Assembly (NCBI GenBank): GCA_023935145.1
Contig: CM043698.1
Span: 68,251,501 to 68,315,500, forward strand
DNA: 64,000 bases
Reading direction: 5' to 3'
From: Bretschneidera sinensis
Taxonomy: Eukaryota > Streptophyta > Magnoliopsida > Brassicales > Akaniaceae
A program made the position numbers and the translations under genes. The notes under the pieces are model-generated. The model was not told the origin of the DNA. It ran no database searches and saw nothing but the letters and a program-made list of their open reading frames with translations. Positions 31,327-41,818 of this stretch are shown piece after piece (position 1 is the stretch's first letter; each line of letters opens with the position of its first letter).

Positions 31327-32493
31327 TGATGAGTCTTAAATATTGCATATTTTGGACCCTTAACTTACATTTGTTATACTCTTAGTTAGTAGTATTTTAC
31401 TTTATTTTACGTTTTTCTTGTGTTTTGTGTGTTTTTACAGCTTTGTGGAGAAAATGAAGCATTTCAGGAGATTTGAAGCTTCTGGAGACATTGCGCTCGA
31501 TCGCACGATATATGCGATTGAGCGCACCTGCGTTCGAGCGCACCAGACACGCGATCGAGCGCACATGCGATCGTGCGCACGGGACATGCGATCGGTCGTA
31601 CTTGCGATCGAGCGCACACGGGCTGTATCCCACATCGAATCTGCAACCTATTTTGCTCCGGGTCTTCCCCTATATAAGCACCATTTGGCTTCATAATCCA
31701 GTGTACAATTCCTGAGCCACTTTGGTGTTTACCGGTGGACGTCCGTCAGCATTCTGGTGGATCCCGAAGGCATTGCTACCACGAGGGGAAGCGCCGCCCG
31801 TCAGCGAGTGGAATTTCTCCCATGTAAAGTTGTTTATTTATTTCTTTATATTCAGTTGTTTTAGTTTAAATGTTTAGCACTTTTTATTATAGTTTTATTA
31901 TTATGAGTGGCTAGACTCTTCAGCTAAGGTTGAAGATGAAGCCCCGCCGTTGTTTGGCGTAGTAGTTCAGATTTGCTTGTACAAATCTGACAAATTTTTA
32001 GTATAAATGTTCTGTCAATTATTTGAGTTAATCTTATAATTGATTGAGTTTAAATTGTCTGTTGGATTTTCTTTGTGTTTCATCTGATGGATACATTGAA
32101 TGCTTTTCGATTAAATTGGATTCCCTTTGTGATTTGTTAAGAGCGGATACATCGGGTGCTTTTGGTTTAGTTGGGATATTCTTTGTTTTTTGTCTTATAG
32201 TTAGATTCATTGAATGTTTTGATAGGCTATATTTTTAGAACATGTATGCTTAACTTCGGTGGGGTGGATTCGGAAACCTTAGTGCTTTTAATTATTAGTT
32301 TTTAAATCAACTTAGTTTAGTTTTAATTTGTTTTCTAAAATATCATTCACAATTCGGAACTAGGTTAAAATAGAGTTAGTTTATATTAAATTATATTTTC
32401 GCAACGCAATTCCCTGTGGATTCGACCTCGCACTTGCACAACGCTATACTGCAAACGACTCGTGCGCTTGCGAGTAATTTAAAACTCACAACA
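31327..32493 (+). mobile_element. Solo LTR of gypsy A family, inside the copia C LTR
   Basis: 1167 bp from TGATGAG to CTCACAACA, flanked by CCAAT at 31322-31326 and 32494-32498. It has the same family and insertion site as gypsy A copy 1, whose left CCAAT is at 9752. It is best explained as the second, duplicated gypsy copy reduced to one LTR by recombination between its two LTRs. Its GCGATCGAGCGC-type array (31494-31615) is about 100 bp shorter than in 9757-11025. Confidence 0.92.
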
Positions 32494-32589
32494 CCAATGA
32501 AGATATTTGTCCATCCTTATATACCCATGATCCTCCCCATTTCTAGCCAATGTGGGACTTTGGTCGTTTACCCAACAATCCTCCCCTTG

Positions 32590-33475
32590 AACGAAGGACC
32601 ACCGAACCTCCCCTCAAACGATCATCCATCCGTCCACTCTCTACCAACCAGGATTCTCCACTCCACTTCGTTGGAGCACACGCCTTACATGGAGCACCAC
32701 CTGCCTCGAGAGCTTGCTCTATCCCAAGTCAACTCCTCCAACCAGGATTCTCCACTCCACTGCGTTGGAGCACACGCCTTACATGGAGCACCACCTGCCT
32801 CGAGAGCTTGCTCTATCCCAAGTCAACTCCTCTTCATTGTGTTATGACCAGGACACGTCCATGAAGAATCTGGAGCACACCGCCTGTCTAACCGAGCTCT
32901 ATCCACGGATCTCATCATGATCAAACCTAGGCCCACCACCTTTCGTTCGGCATTCCAAGGATTCATCCACATGGCTAACTCCGGGGCATGGCTCTGATAC
33001 CACTATTGGAAATCACCTTGACAAGATACCCAGGTGGTGATCTTCCAAACACCCAAGTCTTGAATGACTTGTAGAAATAATTTCAGCAATCGAACACAAG
33101 AACAGAAAATCAAAGAAAGAAAAAAGACAAGTGATTTGTTGTCGAGGTTCGGCAATGTGCCTACGTCCCCGTGAGTTCCTCTGAACTCTCTGCACCATCT
33201 CAATGGTTCTTACAAAGTTACAGCAATCCCCTTCAAGAATCCAAGTTCTTGAAGAACCAAGAAGAGAACGAGAAAGTGATAGACCTATTACAATGCTTTC
33301 TATCAATTCTCTACTAACCTCTCTTCTTTACAACCAGCCTCACTACAAGAGTCCCTCTTGTGTTTATGTCTCTCACACAATTCTCTCTTGTGTTTACAAT
33401 GATCTCACAATGTCACAACCTGTGTGGTTCTCTCACACACCTTTTCCACCCTCTTCCTGCTGTTCCAAACTAACA
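32590..33475 (-). mobile_element. 5' end of another copia (D2): LTR, primer site, leader
   Basis: On the minus strand: LTR 33475 to 33004 (472 bp, TGTTAG...CCAATA), primer site TGGTATCAGAGC at 33002-32991, then about 400 bp of leader. The part 33004 to about 33420 resembles the D1 LTR at 2726-3180 ('ggtgatcttccaaacaccca', 'tgtgcctac', 'ccccgtgag'). It sits where copia C should have reverse transcriptase. The leader/C boundary is approximate. Confidence 0.7.
32644..32831. repeat. 94-bp direct tandem duplication
   Basis: 'ccaaccaggattctcc...' is repeated with a period of 94 bp (32644 and 32738) with one obvious difference ('cacttcgt' versus 'cactgcgt'). It lies in the leader-like DNA between the D2 primer site and the copia C 3' LTR. 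Confidence 0.85.
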
Positions 33476-33539
33476 GCCCATCAATGACATAGGTGAGGAT
33501 ACTCACCATCTTCTCCACCTTGTGTCCAGGTGAGAAAGT

Positions 33540-36175
33540 TTATGTGAAACCTATGTCTTCTCTTCTTGTGAAACCATTCATCACCAGCCTAGCCATATTC
33601 CGAACTTCATCTCTTGGAGGGCACCCTTCTTTGATCTTGTAAGTGCACTTACATTCCACAACTTTCTGATTTCCTAGAATTTTCACCAATTCCCAGAAGT
33701 TGTTCTTCCTCAAAGAATCCATTTCTTCCTCCATAGCTAGCTGCCACTTTGACGAATCCTTACACTCCATAGCCACTGTGTAAGTTTCTTGTTCACTCAT
33801 ATCTCCTTCTGTCCAAGGAGCTGCTACATCCGCAGCATCCGTAAACCCACATCTTGAAGGTAGTCCGACCAGCCTTCTTTCCCGGTCTCTTATGAGCTGA
33901 AAGTCCTTCTGACTTGCTGCAGCATCCTCTTCTTGTTCAGCCTCTTCTTGAGTTTCTTGAGCTTGGCAATCATCCAAGGGCTCTACGTGGTCCGAACCCT
34001 CTTGGCTCCTTTGCTCTACTTGAACAGAATCTCCCTTGATGCCATGCTCAACAATTTCTAAATTGGTTTGCTCACTAGCCCCTGCAGGGTTAGTTTTCTC
34101 CAAGTAGGGAAATAATAATTCATTAAAGACAACATCCCTACTTTTTATGAGTTTAAATCCTTCTTTTTCTAAGAACCATAACCTGTACCCCTTAGCCCCT
34201 TCCCCATATCCTAGAAACACATATTTTCTAGATCCTGGGCTAAGCTTATCCTCCTTTTGGAGTGCATACGCAGCACATCCAAAAATCCTAAGATTGTCCA
34301 ACTCAGGGGGTTTTCCACTCCATATCTCCATGGAAGTCTTGAGCTCTATTGCTCTAGAGGGTGATCTATTCACCAAGTATGCAGCTGTAGCTACAGCTTC
34401 TCCCTAAAAATATTTTGGTAACCCGGATCCATCTAACATGCACCTAACCTTTTCCATAAGGGTCTTATTCATCAACTCAGCAACTCCATTTTGCTGAGGA
34501 GTTTCCACAACCGTCCTATGTCTTAGAATGCCATTTAACCTACAGAATTGATCAAGTTCTTGGTTAAAAATTTTCAAGCCATTATCGGTTTTTATCCCCT
34601 TAACTACTCTACCCATTTGAGTCTCAACCAGCCCTTTCCACACTACTAATTTATTCAAGGCATCTAATTTATTCTTAACCAAATAAACCCATACTTTTCT
34701 TGAATAATCATCAATTAAAGACAGAAAGTAAATGTTACCTCCCTGTGTTGGTGTCCTTGCTGGTCCCCAAAGGTCCGCATGAATGTAGTCAAGAATGCCC
34801 TTAGACTTGTGCACTCCGGTGTTGAAGCTGACCCAATGTTGTTGCCCAAAAACGCAGCTCTTACAGAAATCCAGTTCTTCTACTTTGTCACAACCAAGTA
34901 GACCTTCCTTGCTAAGCACTTGCAGGCCCTTTTCGCTCATGTGTCCCAAGCGAGTGTGCCAAAGGGCTGCCTTGTCCAGCTCAGCCATCAAGCTTGCTGC
35001 TTGATCATTGGTTTCTGTTTCTCCGATCATCTCATAGAGTCCATCGTTTCTTGCTGCCTTGATCACTACCAAAGATCCCTTGGCCACCTTGATCTTTCCT
35101 CCCTCTATCTTGCATGTATAGCCCATGGAATCCAGCTACCCCAATGAGATCAAGTTCCTCTTCAAATCTGGAACATACCTCACATTTTCCAGCAGCCTTG
35201 TGACTCCATCAAACATCCTCAATTGGATGTCTCCAATCCCTCTCACTTGGCAAGAATTATCATTCCCCAAGAAGACCCTTCCATCATTGATCTTCTTGAA
35301 ATTCTTGAACCATTCTTTGTGAGGGCTCATATGATGAGTGCACCCGGTATCCAAGATCCATTTCCCGCTGCCTTCTTGCCCCTTGCTCACACTTAAGCAC
35401 ACAACAAGAACATCATCATCTTGCTGTTTTGTTTTGGCAACCGAAGCCTCTCCATTCTTGGTATGGCTTCCTCCTCTATCCCTTGTCATCTTCTTGCAAT
35501 ATTTCTTGACATGACCCTCCTTATGGCAGTAGTAGCAGCTCTTCCCTCCAAATCTCAGTTTGGAATGCATTCTCCCATGGCTTTCTCCTCTACCTCTATC
35601 ATGGTAGTAGCCATGCATGCTGTTGTGCACTCTCCTATGGCTCTCTCCTCTACCTCTGTCCCGGTAGTAGCCATACATGCTGTTGTGCACTCTCCCATGG
35701 CTCTCTCCTCTACCTCTGTCCCGGTAGTAGCCATGGTTGCTGCCATACCAAGTTGCTGGCCTTCTTTTAAAGAACAACCCTTTACCACTTGATGCACTCC
35801 TTATCTTGGCATCAAGATCATCTTGCAACTCTTTCTTAGGATCAAATTTAAAAGCAAAGATTCGTTTCCGAAGATACCTCTTATGTGGGAGAGTCTTGGC
35901 AAGAAACAATTCATCTAGTTTCTTCCATAATGCAGCTGGATCTTCCGAGTCTCCGCACTCCCTTGTGACATTGTCCGACATGTCCAAGAAAATGGTGCTG
36001 TAAGCCATCTTCTTCATCTCGGTCCGCTAGTCCTCCATGACATTTGCTGAAAAGCATCATCTTCTCCAATAGTCAAGTCCACTTTCTGCTGCATGAGAAC
36101 CGCCTTGATCTTCCGCTTCCATAGGGTAAAGTCCCCCTTTCCATCAAACTTCTCCACACAGAAATTTGAAGCCAT
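33540..36175 (-). pseudogene. Copia C gag-protease-integrase, broken
   Basis: Gag starts at ATG 36175 (MASNFCVEKFDGKG) and shifts frame near 36020-36030. It continues through three tandem 20-residue repeats built on GYYRDRGRGESHGRVHNSM (about 35566-35745), a zinc knuckle CYYCHKEGHVKKYC, protease WILDTGCTHHMS, a stop at 35136, the pre-integrase region (WHTRLGHM ... CKSCVFG), and an integrase core with HADLWGP, KTDNGL and GVAELMNKTL. A further stop is at 34404. The frame ends near 33540 at the very start of reverse transcriptase (ARLVMNGFTRRED). Related to Tnt1-like copia elements. Non-functional. Confidence 0.85.
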
Positions 36176-36403
36176 CTTTTGTGGACAAGATCCTAGATTT
36201 GTGCACTAACCACAACTACTTTCTTCAAACTCAAGAACACAGATCGAAGATGGATCTTTAACACCGTTCTTGAATCAACCTTCAAGAACACGACCGAATC
36301 TTGATCTTTACACCGTTCTTGAATCACCCAAGAAGTTTGATCTTTAATTCTTGGAGTCTTGGCTCCGTACCTTCTACTTCTTGGTCCGATAACCAGCTAC
36401 TGT

Positions 36404-36415
36404 GCTCTGATACCA
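36404..36415 (-). other. Copia C primer-binding site
   Basis: The plus strand reads GCTCTGATACCA, the exact complement of the initiator tRNA-Met primer site, one base from the 5' LTR. Confidence 0.92.
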
Positions 36416-36416
36416 C

Positions 36417-36608
36417 TGTTGGGACTATGGACACCACATATCTCCACATTGGTATGATATTGTCCACCTTGGGCCTAAGCCCTCATGGATTTGCTCTTGG
36501 GTTTTTGCCCCAAATGGCCTCATACCAATGAAGATATTTGTCCATCCTTATATACCCATGATCCTCCCCATTTCTAGCCAATGTGGGACTTTGGTCGTAT
36601 ACCCAACA
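36417..36608 (-). mobile_element. Copia C 5' LTR (192 bp)
   Basis: TGTTGGG...CCCAACA with perfect 7-bp inverted ends. It differs from the 3' LTR at several positions (for example the start TGTAAGG), so the insertion is clearly older than Sirevirus B. Confidence 0.92.
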
Positions 36609-36969
36609 AATAACATGACAAAGCCTCTCATGTCATTGATTCTGAGCAACATTTCTAACCATTTTATTCTATTTTGAGCACATCATCTTAAAACAATAAT
36701 TCAATGCAAACCTTCTCATGAGATTTTATATTCTAATAAGATTCGTTTTTAGGATTGTTTAAATTTTAGGATCTAATACATATCATGCAATTGTACAAAT
36801 TTTTATTTTCTATGATACTACTTTTAGTTTTCATACAATATGTTCACTTGCTATCCTTCATTTTAAGGTTTGAAAAGAAGGGCTTGGCTCCTCTCCATTA
36901 CTTGGATTCCCTCAATCCTGCAATGGTGTCTAAATGCTTAACGCCTATACCATTAAAAATTGAAATCAA
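36609..36969. other. Spacer between copia C and element E
   Basis: 361 bp of AT-rich DNA starting with the AATAA target duplication. No gene or repeat recognised. Confidence 0.5.
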
Positions 36970-37505
36970 TGTTAAGATGCTCCTCAAATCCCACATCGGA
37001 GAAAAGTATTATTGTAAGTAGCTCAAATCTCACATCATCTATGTGTTAAAAGGATGTGGATACTAGTTATTATAAATATAGGCATCAAGAGATGTAGTCT
37101 CTCACCCCTATTCCTTAACCAAGAATAGTTGGTCAGATGTGAGTGTCGCAACCGAACACCAATATAGGGATCTATGGGTTGAGTGAACGTTGGGTGTATT
37201 AGGGATTTTGGTTGTGAGATTGGGAAGAGTTTTCATGCAGTTTTGTCTAGAAAATTTGTGTATTGTTGTGCAGTGAGTTTTAGCTGCTTTCCTCCATTCA
37301 AAAGTAGTAGAATAACGATTGGCTCGTGGACATAGGCAAAATGTGTCGAACCACGTTAAACATTCTTGTATTTTTTCTCTTTATTTTTGTTATTGTGATT
37401 GCATAGTTGTTTTTTGATGTCAGAATTCCCAACAAGTGGTATCAAGGCTATGTTTATTATTTCTGTGGATCTTGGAAGGATTTTTTATGAAAAAATCCCA
37501 ACAAG

Positions 37506-37517
37506 TGGTATCAGAGC
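37506..37517 (+). other. Primer-binding site of element E
   Basis: TGGTATCAGAGC two bases after the LTR end. A decayed second copy (TGGTATCAAGGC) lies inside the LTR at 37437-37448, and its partner in the right LTR near 38618, suggesting that the LTR end was once extended past an older primer site. Confidence 0.85.
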
Positions 37518-37811
37518 TAAGGTTTGACAACGGCAAAAATTCAAAGAATTGATGCGGTAAAGAAGCAAGTCAGATTTGTTATTGAATATCAGATTTTTAG
37601 CTTAGGTGGAGGATTGTTGGGATTCTTTTTTTTTTTCTTGATTTATTCTGCAAAGATCTAACGCCTCCAATTTTTATTCATAATTGGAAGTTTCTATGAC
37701 ATAATATAAATAGATTGGTGACTCACGGAAAAAGGGGAAGAAGTCTTTTCAATGTTCTTTGATTTTAAAAAGACATTATCAATCCTGTAAAAAATCAAAC
37801 AAATAGAGAAA

Positions 37812-37884
37812 AGCCGGCTATCGGAATCGAACCGATGACCATCGCATTACAAATGCGATGCTCTAACCTCTGAGCTAAGCGGGC
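37812..37884 (-). tRNA. trnT-UGU: Plastid-derived trnT-UGU (NUPT) inside element E
   Basis: On the minus strand a complete cloverleaf can be drawn: GCCCGCT acceptor, AGCTCAGAGGTTAGAGC D arm, anticodon loop TTTGTAA with UGU (threonine), and a GGTTCGATTCC T arm. The plus-strand stretch CATTACAAATGCGATGCTCT is the well-known universal plastid trnT priming site. The acceptor stem has a C-C mismatch at positions 4/69. Flanking DNA looks like the plastid rps4-trnT-trnL spacers. In the nucleus it is most likely a silent copy. Confidence 0.85.
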
Positions 37885-38756
37885 TCAAATAACCGAAATT
37901 GCACATGCATAGGAATTCAGTAAACTACTAGATCTTATCTATTAACTATTCTTTCTTAGCTATTCATAATTAATAGAGAAAAGAATAAAGAATAGAATTT
38001 CAAATAAATATTGAATATTATAGAGCCCAAAATCTGATTAAGTAGTATTGAAGGCTCAATTAAAACAAAGAGGTTTTGATTAGGTAGAGGCAAATCCATA
38101 CCAGAGATCGAAGTTTTCGGGGATTTGAGTTGAGGGAGGTATTTGTTGGGATGCTTCTCAAATCCCACATCGGAGAAAAGTGTTCTTTTAAGTAGTTTTG
38201 TCACACATCGTCTATGTGTCAAAAGGATGTGGGTACTAGTTATTATAAATATAGGCATCAAGGTATATAGTCTCTCATCCGTATTCCTTAACTGAAAATA
38301 GTTGGTCAGATGGGAGTGTAGCAACCAAACACCAATATAGGAATCCATGGGTTGAGTGAATGTTGGGTGTATTGGGGTTTTAGGTTGTGAGATTAGGGAG
38401 AGTTTTCACACAATTTTGCCTAAAAATTTGTGTATTGTGGTGTTATGAGTTTTAGCAACTTTTCTCCATCCAAAAGTTGCAAAAGTATTATAATAACGAT
38501 TGGCCCATAGATGTATGCAAAAGGTGTCGAACCACATTAAAAATTCTTGTATTTTTTCTCTTTATTTTTGTTATTTTGATTGCATAGTTGTTTTGGGATA
38601 TCAGAATTGCCAACAAGTGGAATCAAAGCTATGTTTATTATTTGTTTAGATCTTGAGCCGATTTTTGGTGAAAAAATCCCAACAGTGTCAAACATGTAAA
38701 TCATCATTGAGAAATCAAGCGAATCCTAGTAATAGTGAGAGCCAGACCCTAAAAAA

Positions 38757-38930
38757 TTGTACTCCCTAGTTTCATTTTAGCGACTTAAAAAAATAGGAAA
38801 GACTCCCTAGTAACATTTTAGGGACTTCAAAAAAATGTACTCTCTAGTTGCATTTTGGGAGTGATAAATAGGAAAGTATCCCTTGCAAGTCGATCTCTAG
38901 TTGCATTTTAGGGACCTAAAAATGTAGTAA
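38757..38930. repeat. Degenerate tandem repeat, 'ctagttgcattttagggac' units
   Basis: Four imperfect units of about 50-60 bp share 'ctccctagttgcattttagggac-taaaaa'. The surrounding 38685-39354 is otherwise anonymous AT-rich DNA without genes. Confidence 0.6.
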
Positions 38931-40421
38931 TAAATAAAAACTATTCATAAAGTATTATATAATACTTTATATCATTATATTTGTCTATCTCATTATCATT
39001 CTCTTATCTTGTTTGTCAAACACACTCATAATTTATAGGGAAAGAAATCCTATTTCACCTCGTGAGTCTTTGGAGATTGCAATGGTCGAAGAAATATGAG
39101 TGAATGGTACATGAGGTGAAGCTTAAGGTCTTATTATCTTATGAGTCTTGCATTAGGAGGCCAAAATCAAGAATAAATTAGATTGAGTGGGTGAATATAT
39201 AAGCTTATAATTATGCCTCATTTGTCAACATCTTAATCTTCATAGTTATACCTTTTCTCTAACATTTTTAAACCAAAATGTTTGACTGTCAGGGATGTTA
39301 GGTCTGGTTTTCTTTTCTTTGGGATATACAACAATTTTTTTAATAAAATATATGGCTTAATTATAATTTAACCTCTGACATTTCCTTCGAGTTTCAAATA
39401 ATCCCTTCAACTTTAGAAGTAATCAATTTAACTATTGACATTTTAGAAACCTTGCAATTTGTAGCCTCAGGTTGAGTCGTCGGAGATCACATGAAAATCA
39501 CGTGAATCATATTTTAAGGGGCAATTAGATGCCACGTCAACTAATTATATTCAAACAAAGTATTTAAAAAATTAATACAACTTAAAAATTCAAAATCATA
39601 AAATCAAATAATAAATTAAAACTTAAAAAACAATTAAAAACGAGTTCAAATAAAAAAAAAGGGATAGTCACATCCATTTGCTCTTTCCTTTGCTCGAATG
39701 AGTAAGAACACTAATTTTCAAACCTTTCTCTTTGAAATGACTTCAATTCAACCAAAAACTCAGTTTTTTACGGCGATTTGAAAAGGATTTGAACTTTCTG
39801 AAGAGGATTCGCGTTGGTTTTGAAGTTTAGGAGGATGATTCGCGAAGTATTTGAAGTTTCTTAATAGGATTCGCGAAGCATTTGAAGTTTCTGAGGACCA
39901 ATGACAAGGGATTTGGTCCCCTTTAGATCAAATGATGACTCCTTACTCGTCATCCTTGTTCCGTACTTAGATGACATAAAGTCCAAAATGTGATAAATAT
40001 ACCCTGACCTAAAAGAGCTCTCCTCGAGAGAGCCCTTACTAATTGACAAAGAGTGATGTAGGGTGCGATGTTTACACTTGGTTTGGTTTTTGTTTTGTTA
40101 CACTTGGACTGTCAGTATTGCTACTTCACTATGAATTAAAGAACATATTTTACATGGATTCCAAAAAAAAAACTACAATCCATGGAAAACCAAACCTTAT
40201 ATTCATACCAAAAACCCATTGATTACATATCAATCCTAAACTTAACAACAAAACCAAAACCTAAGCAACAATCATGAACAAAGAACTAAAACCAAAACCC
40301 TAAACACCCACTTCAAAGTCTAAATACACCACAAAGAACACATCAACAAACCCATCAAAACAACAACCAAAGCCACAAGCATTTTATCCCTTTCTTTCGT
40401 TATATTTAGTTATCCCTGCAT

Positions 40422-40800
40422 CATAATATCTCTTTCTTTACACAACTCAGTTTTTTTTCCAGTAGTTTGATCATCTCTTCATAATCAGAAACTTTTTTGC
40501 ACTCATCATTCAACTTCTCCAGCAACCATAGCAAGGTTTGGAGTACACAAGAACAAATTGGATTATCATACCATTAGAATAATCTATAGTGTTCTCTTTT
40601 CTGTGACAGATCGACTTTGGTGAGCTCATTATGTCAAATTAAACACATTCAACCAAAATTAATGCAATTTCTAACCAAATTTATACGCATTTTACTTACC
40701 CCATAACTTACACATCCCCAAAATCTCCTTCTAGGATTAAATTTTGTTCAGGAGGTTCGCATTTGAGCTGAATGACCACACCTACAAAGAACAAGTTACG
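40422..40800 (-). pseudogene. GRF-type zinc-finger protein fragment
   Basis: Reading the minus strand from about 40800: CGHSAQMRTS, an in-frame TGA, then TKFNPRRRFWGCVSYG and a GTAAGT splice donor at about 40698. This matches the GRF zinc finger (C-x-CG ... SWT ... NPGRRFxGC). After an intron-like gap, 40545 down to 40422 gives WLLEKLNDECKKVSDYEEMI and a short coiled coil ending at TAA, as in small plant GRF proteins. The second half of the finger is not readable. These are two exons of a broken gene copy. Confidence 0.6.
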
Positions 40801-40941
40801 TGGAGGTTCATTCAGTAAAGGTGGCAGAGAGTGCGACAGAAATTGTGTGTAAGCTACTCCGCATCTTTCCAGTCTAAAATTTTGAACTATATTGGTCTAG
40901 ATTAAAACCTTATAATATTGGTCTAGATTAAAACCCTAGAA

Positions 40942-41189
40942 TTTGGAGGAGGAAAAGGAGAACAAAAGCAAGAACAAGAAGAAAAATATGAAGAAAAAGA
41001 AGAATAAAAAGAAGAAGAAAAATGAGGAAGAGAAGGAGGAGGAGAAGAAAGATGAGGAGAAGAAGGAGAAGAGGAGAAAAAGGAGAAAGAGAAGAAGAAG
41101 AAGATGAAGAAGATGAAGAAGAAGAAGAAAAAGAAGAAAGAGAATGAGAAGAAGGAGGAGAAGGAAAAGGAGAAGAACAAGAAGGAGGG

Positions 41190-41224
<35 letters not shown>

Positions 41225-41258
41225 AGGAGAAGAAGAAGAGGAAGAGGAAGACGAAGAA

Positions 41259-41299
<41 letters not shown>

Positions 41300-41818
41300 A
41301 GAAGAAGAAGAAGAAGAAGAAGAAGAAAAAGAGGAATAGGAAGAAGAAGAAGAAGAAGAAGAAGAAGAAGAATGAAAAGAAGAAGGAGGAGGAGAATGAG
41401 AAGGAGAAGGAGAAAGAGAATGAGAGGAAGAATGAGGAAGAAGAAGGAGAATCAGAATGAGAAGAAGAAGAAGAATAATAAGAAGAAAATGAATGAGAAG
41501 AATAAGAAGAAAGATGAAGAGGAAGAAGAAGAAGGAGGAGGAGAAGAAGAAAAAGAAGAATATGGAGAAGAAGAAGAAGAGGAAAATGAGGAAGAAGAAG
41601 AAGATGAGGAAGAAGAAGAAGGAGAAGGATAAGAAGAAAGATTAGGAGGCAAAAGAAGAAGAATAAGAAGAAGAACGAGGAGGAGAATAAGGAGAAGAAG
41701 AAGAAGAATATGGAGAAGAAGAAGAAGAGGAAAAGGAGGAAGAAGAAGAAGACAAGGAAGAAGAAGAAAGAGAAGGAGAAGGAACATGATGAAGAGAAAG
41801 AGAGGAAGAGGAGGAGGG
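40942..41818 (+). repeat. Polypurine tract, GAA/GAG/GGA-rich, ~870 bp
   Basis: The plus strand is almost only A and G with rare T or C, mainly GAAGAAGAG-like trinucleotides. It yields artificial long ORFs (Lys/Arg/Glu on one strand, Ser/Phe/Leu on the other) in several frames, so I do not call genes. Such purine/pyrimidine strand asymmetry can form triplex (H-DNA) structures. Confidence 0.9.

Larger units (their letters stand above)
31214..36608 (-). mobile_element. Minus-strand Ty1/copia element C, chimeric and interrupted
   Basis: Target duplication AATAA flanks TGTAAGG... (31214) and ...CCCAACA (36608). The 3' LTR is 31214-31326 plus 32499-32577 (192 bp in total, the same as the 5' LTR 36417-36608), split by a gypsy solo LTR. 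A polypurine tract (minus strand CAAGGGGAGGAT) abuts the 3' LTR at 32578-32589. The primer site is at 36404-36415. Gag, protease and integrase remain in broken form; reverse transcriptase and RNase H are missing and a second copia 5' end (D2) lies in their place. Confidence 0.88.
36970..38684 (+). mobile_element. Small non-coding LTR element E carrying plastid DNA
   Basis: The left LTR 36970-37503 (534 bp) and right LTR 38144-38684 (541 bp) are clearly homologous but diverged. The right one starts TGTTGGGAT and ends ATCCCAACA, a perfect inverted end. The primer site TGGTATCAGAGC is at 37506-37517. A purine-rich tract 'gagggaggtattt' precedes the right LTR. The 640-bp interior encodes no retroelement protein; at least 37790-38020 is plastid trnT-UGU and its flanks. 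No matching target duplication seen. TRIM/LARD-like by structure, of copia type by primer site. Confidence 0.8.

Noticed and set aside
32416..32920. Overlapping ORFs of 143, 104 and 68 codons
   Set aside because: They span the LTR end, copia leader and 94-bp tandem repeat; no conserved protein.
37812..37884. Functional nuclear tRNA-Thr gene
   Set aside because: Anticodon, primer-site match and flanks are plastid; it sits in an LTR element, so it is taken as a transferred copy.
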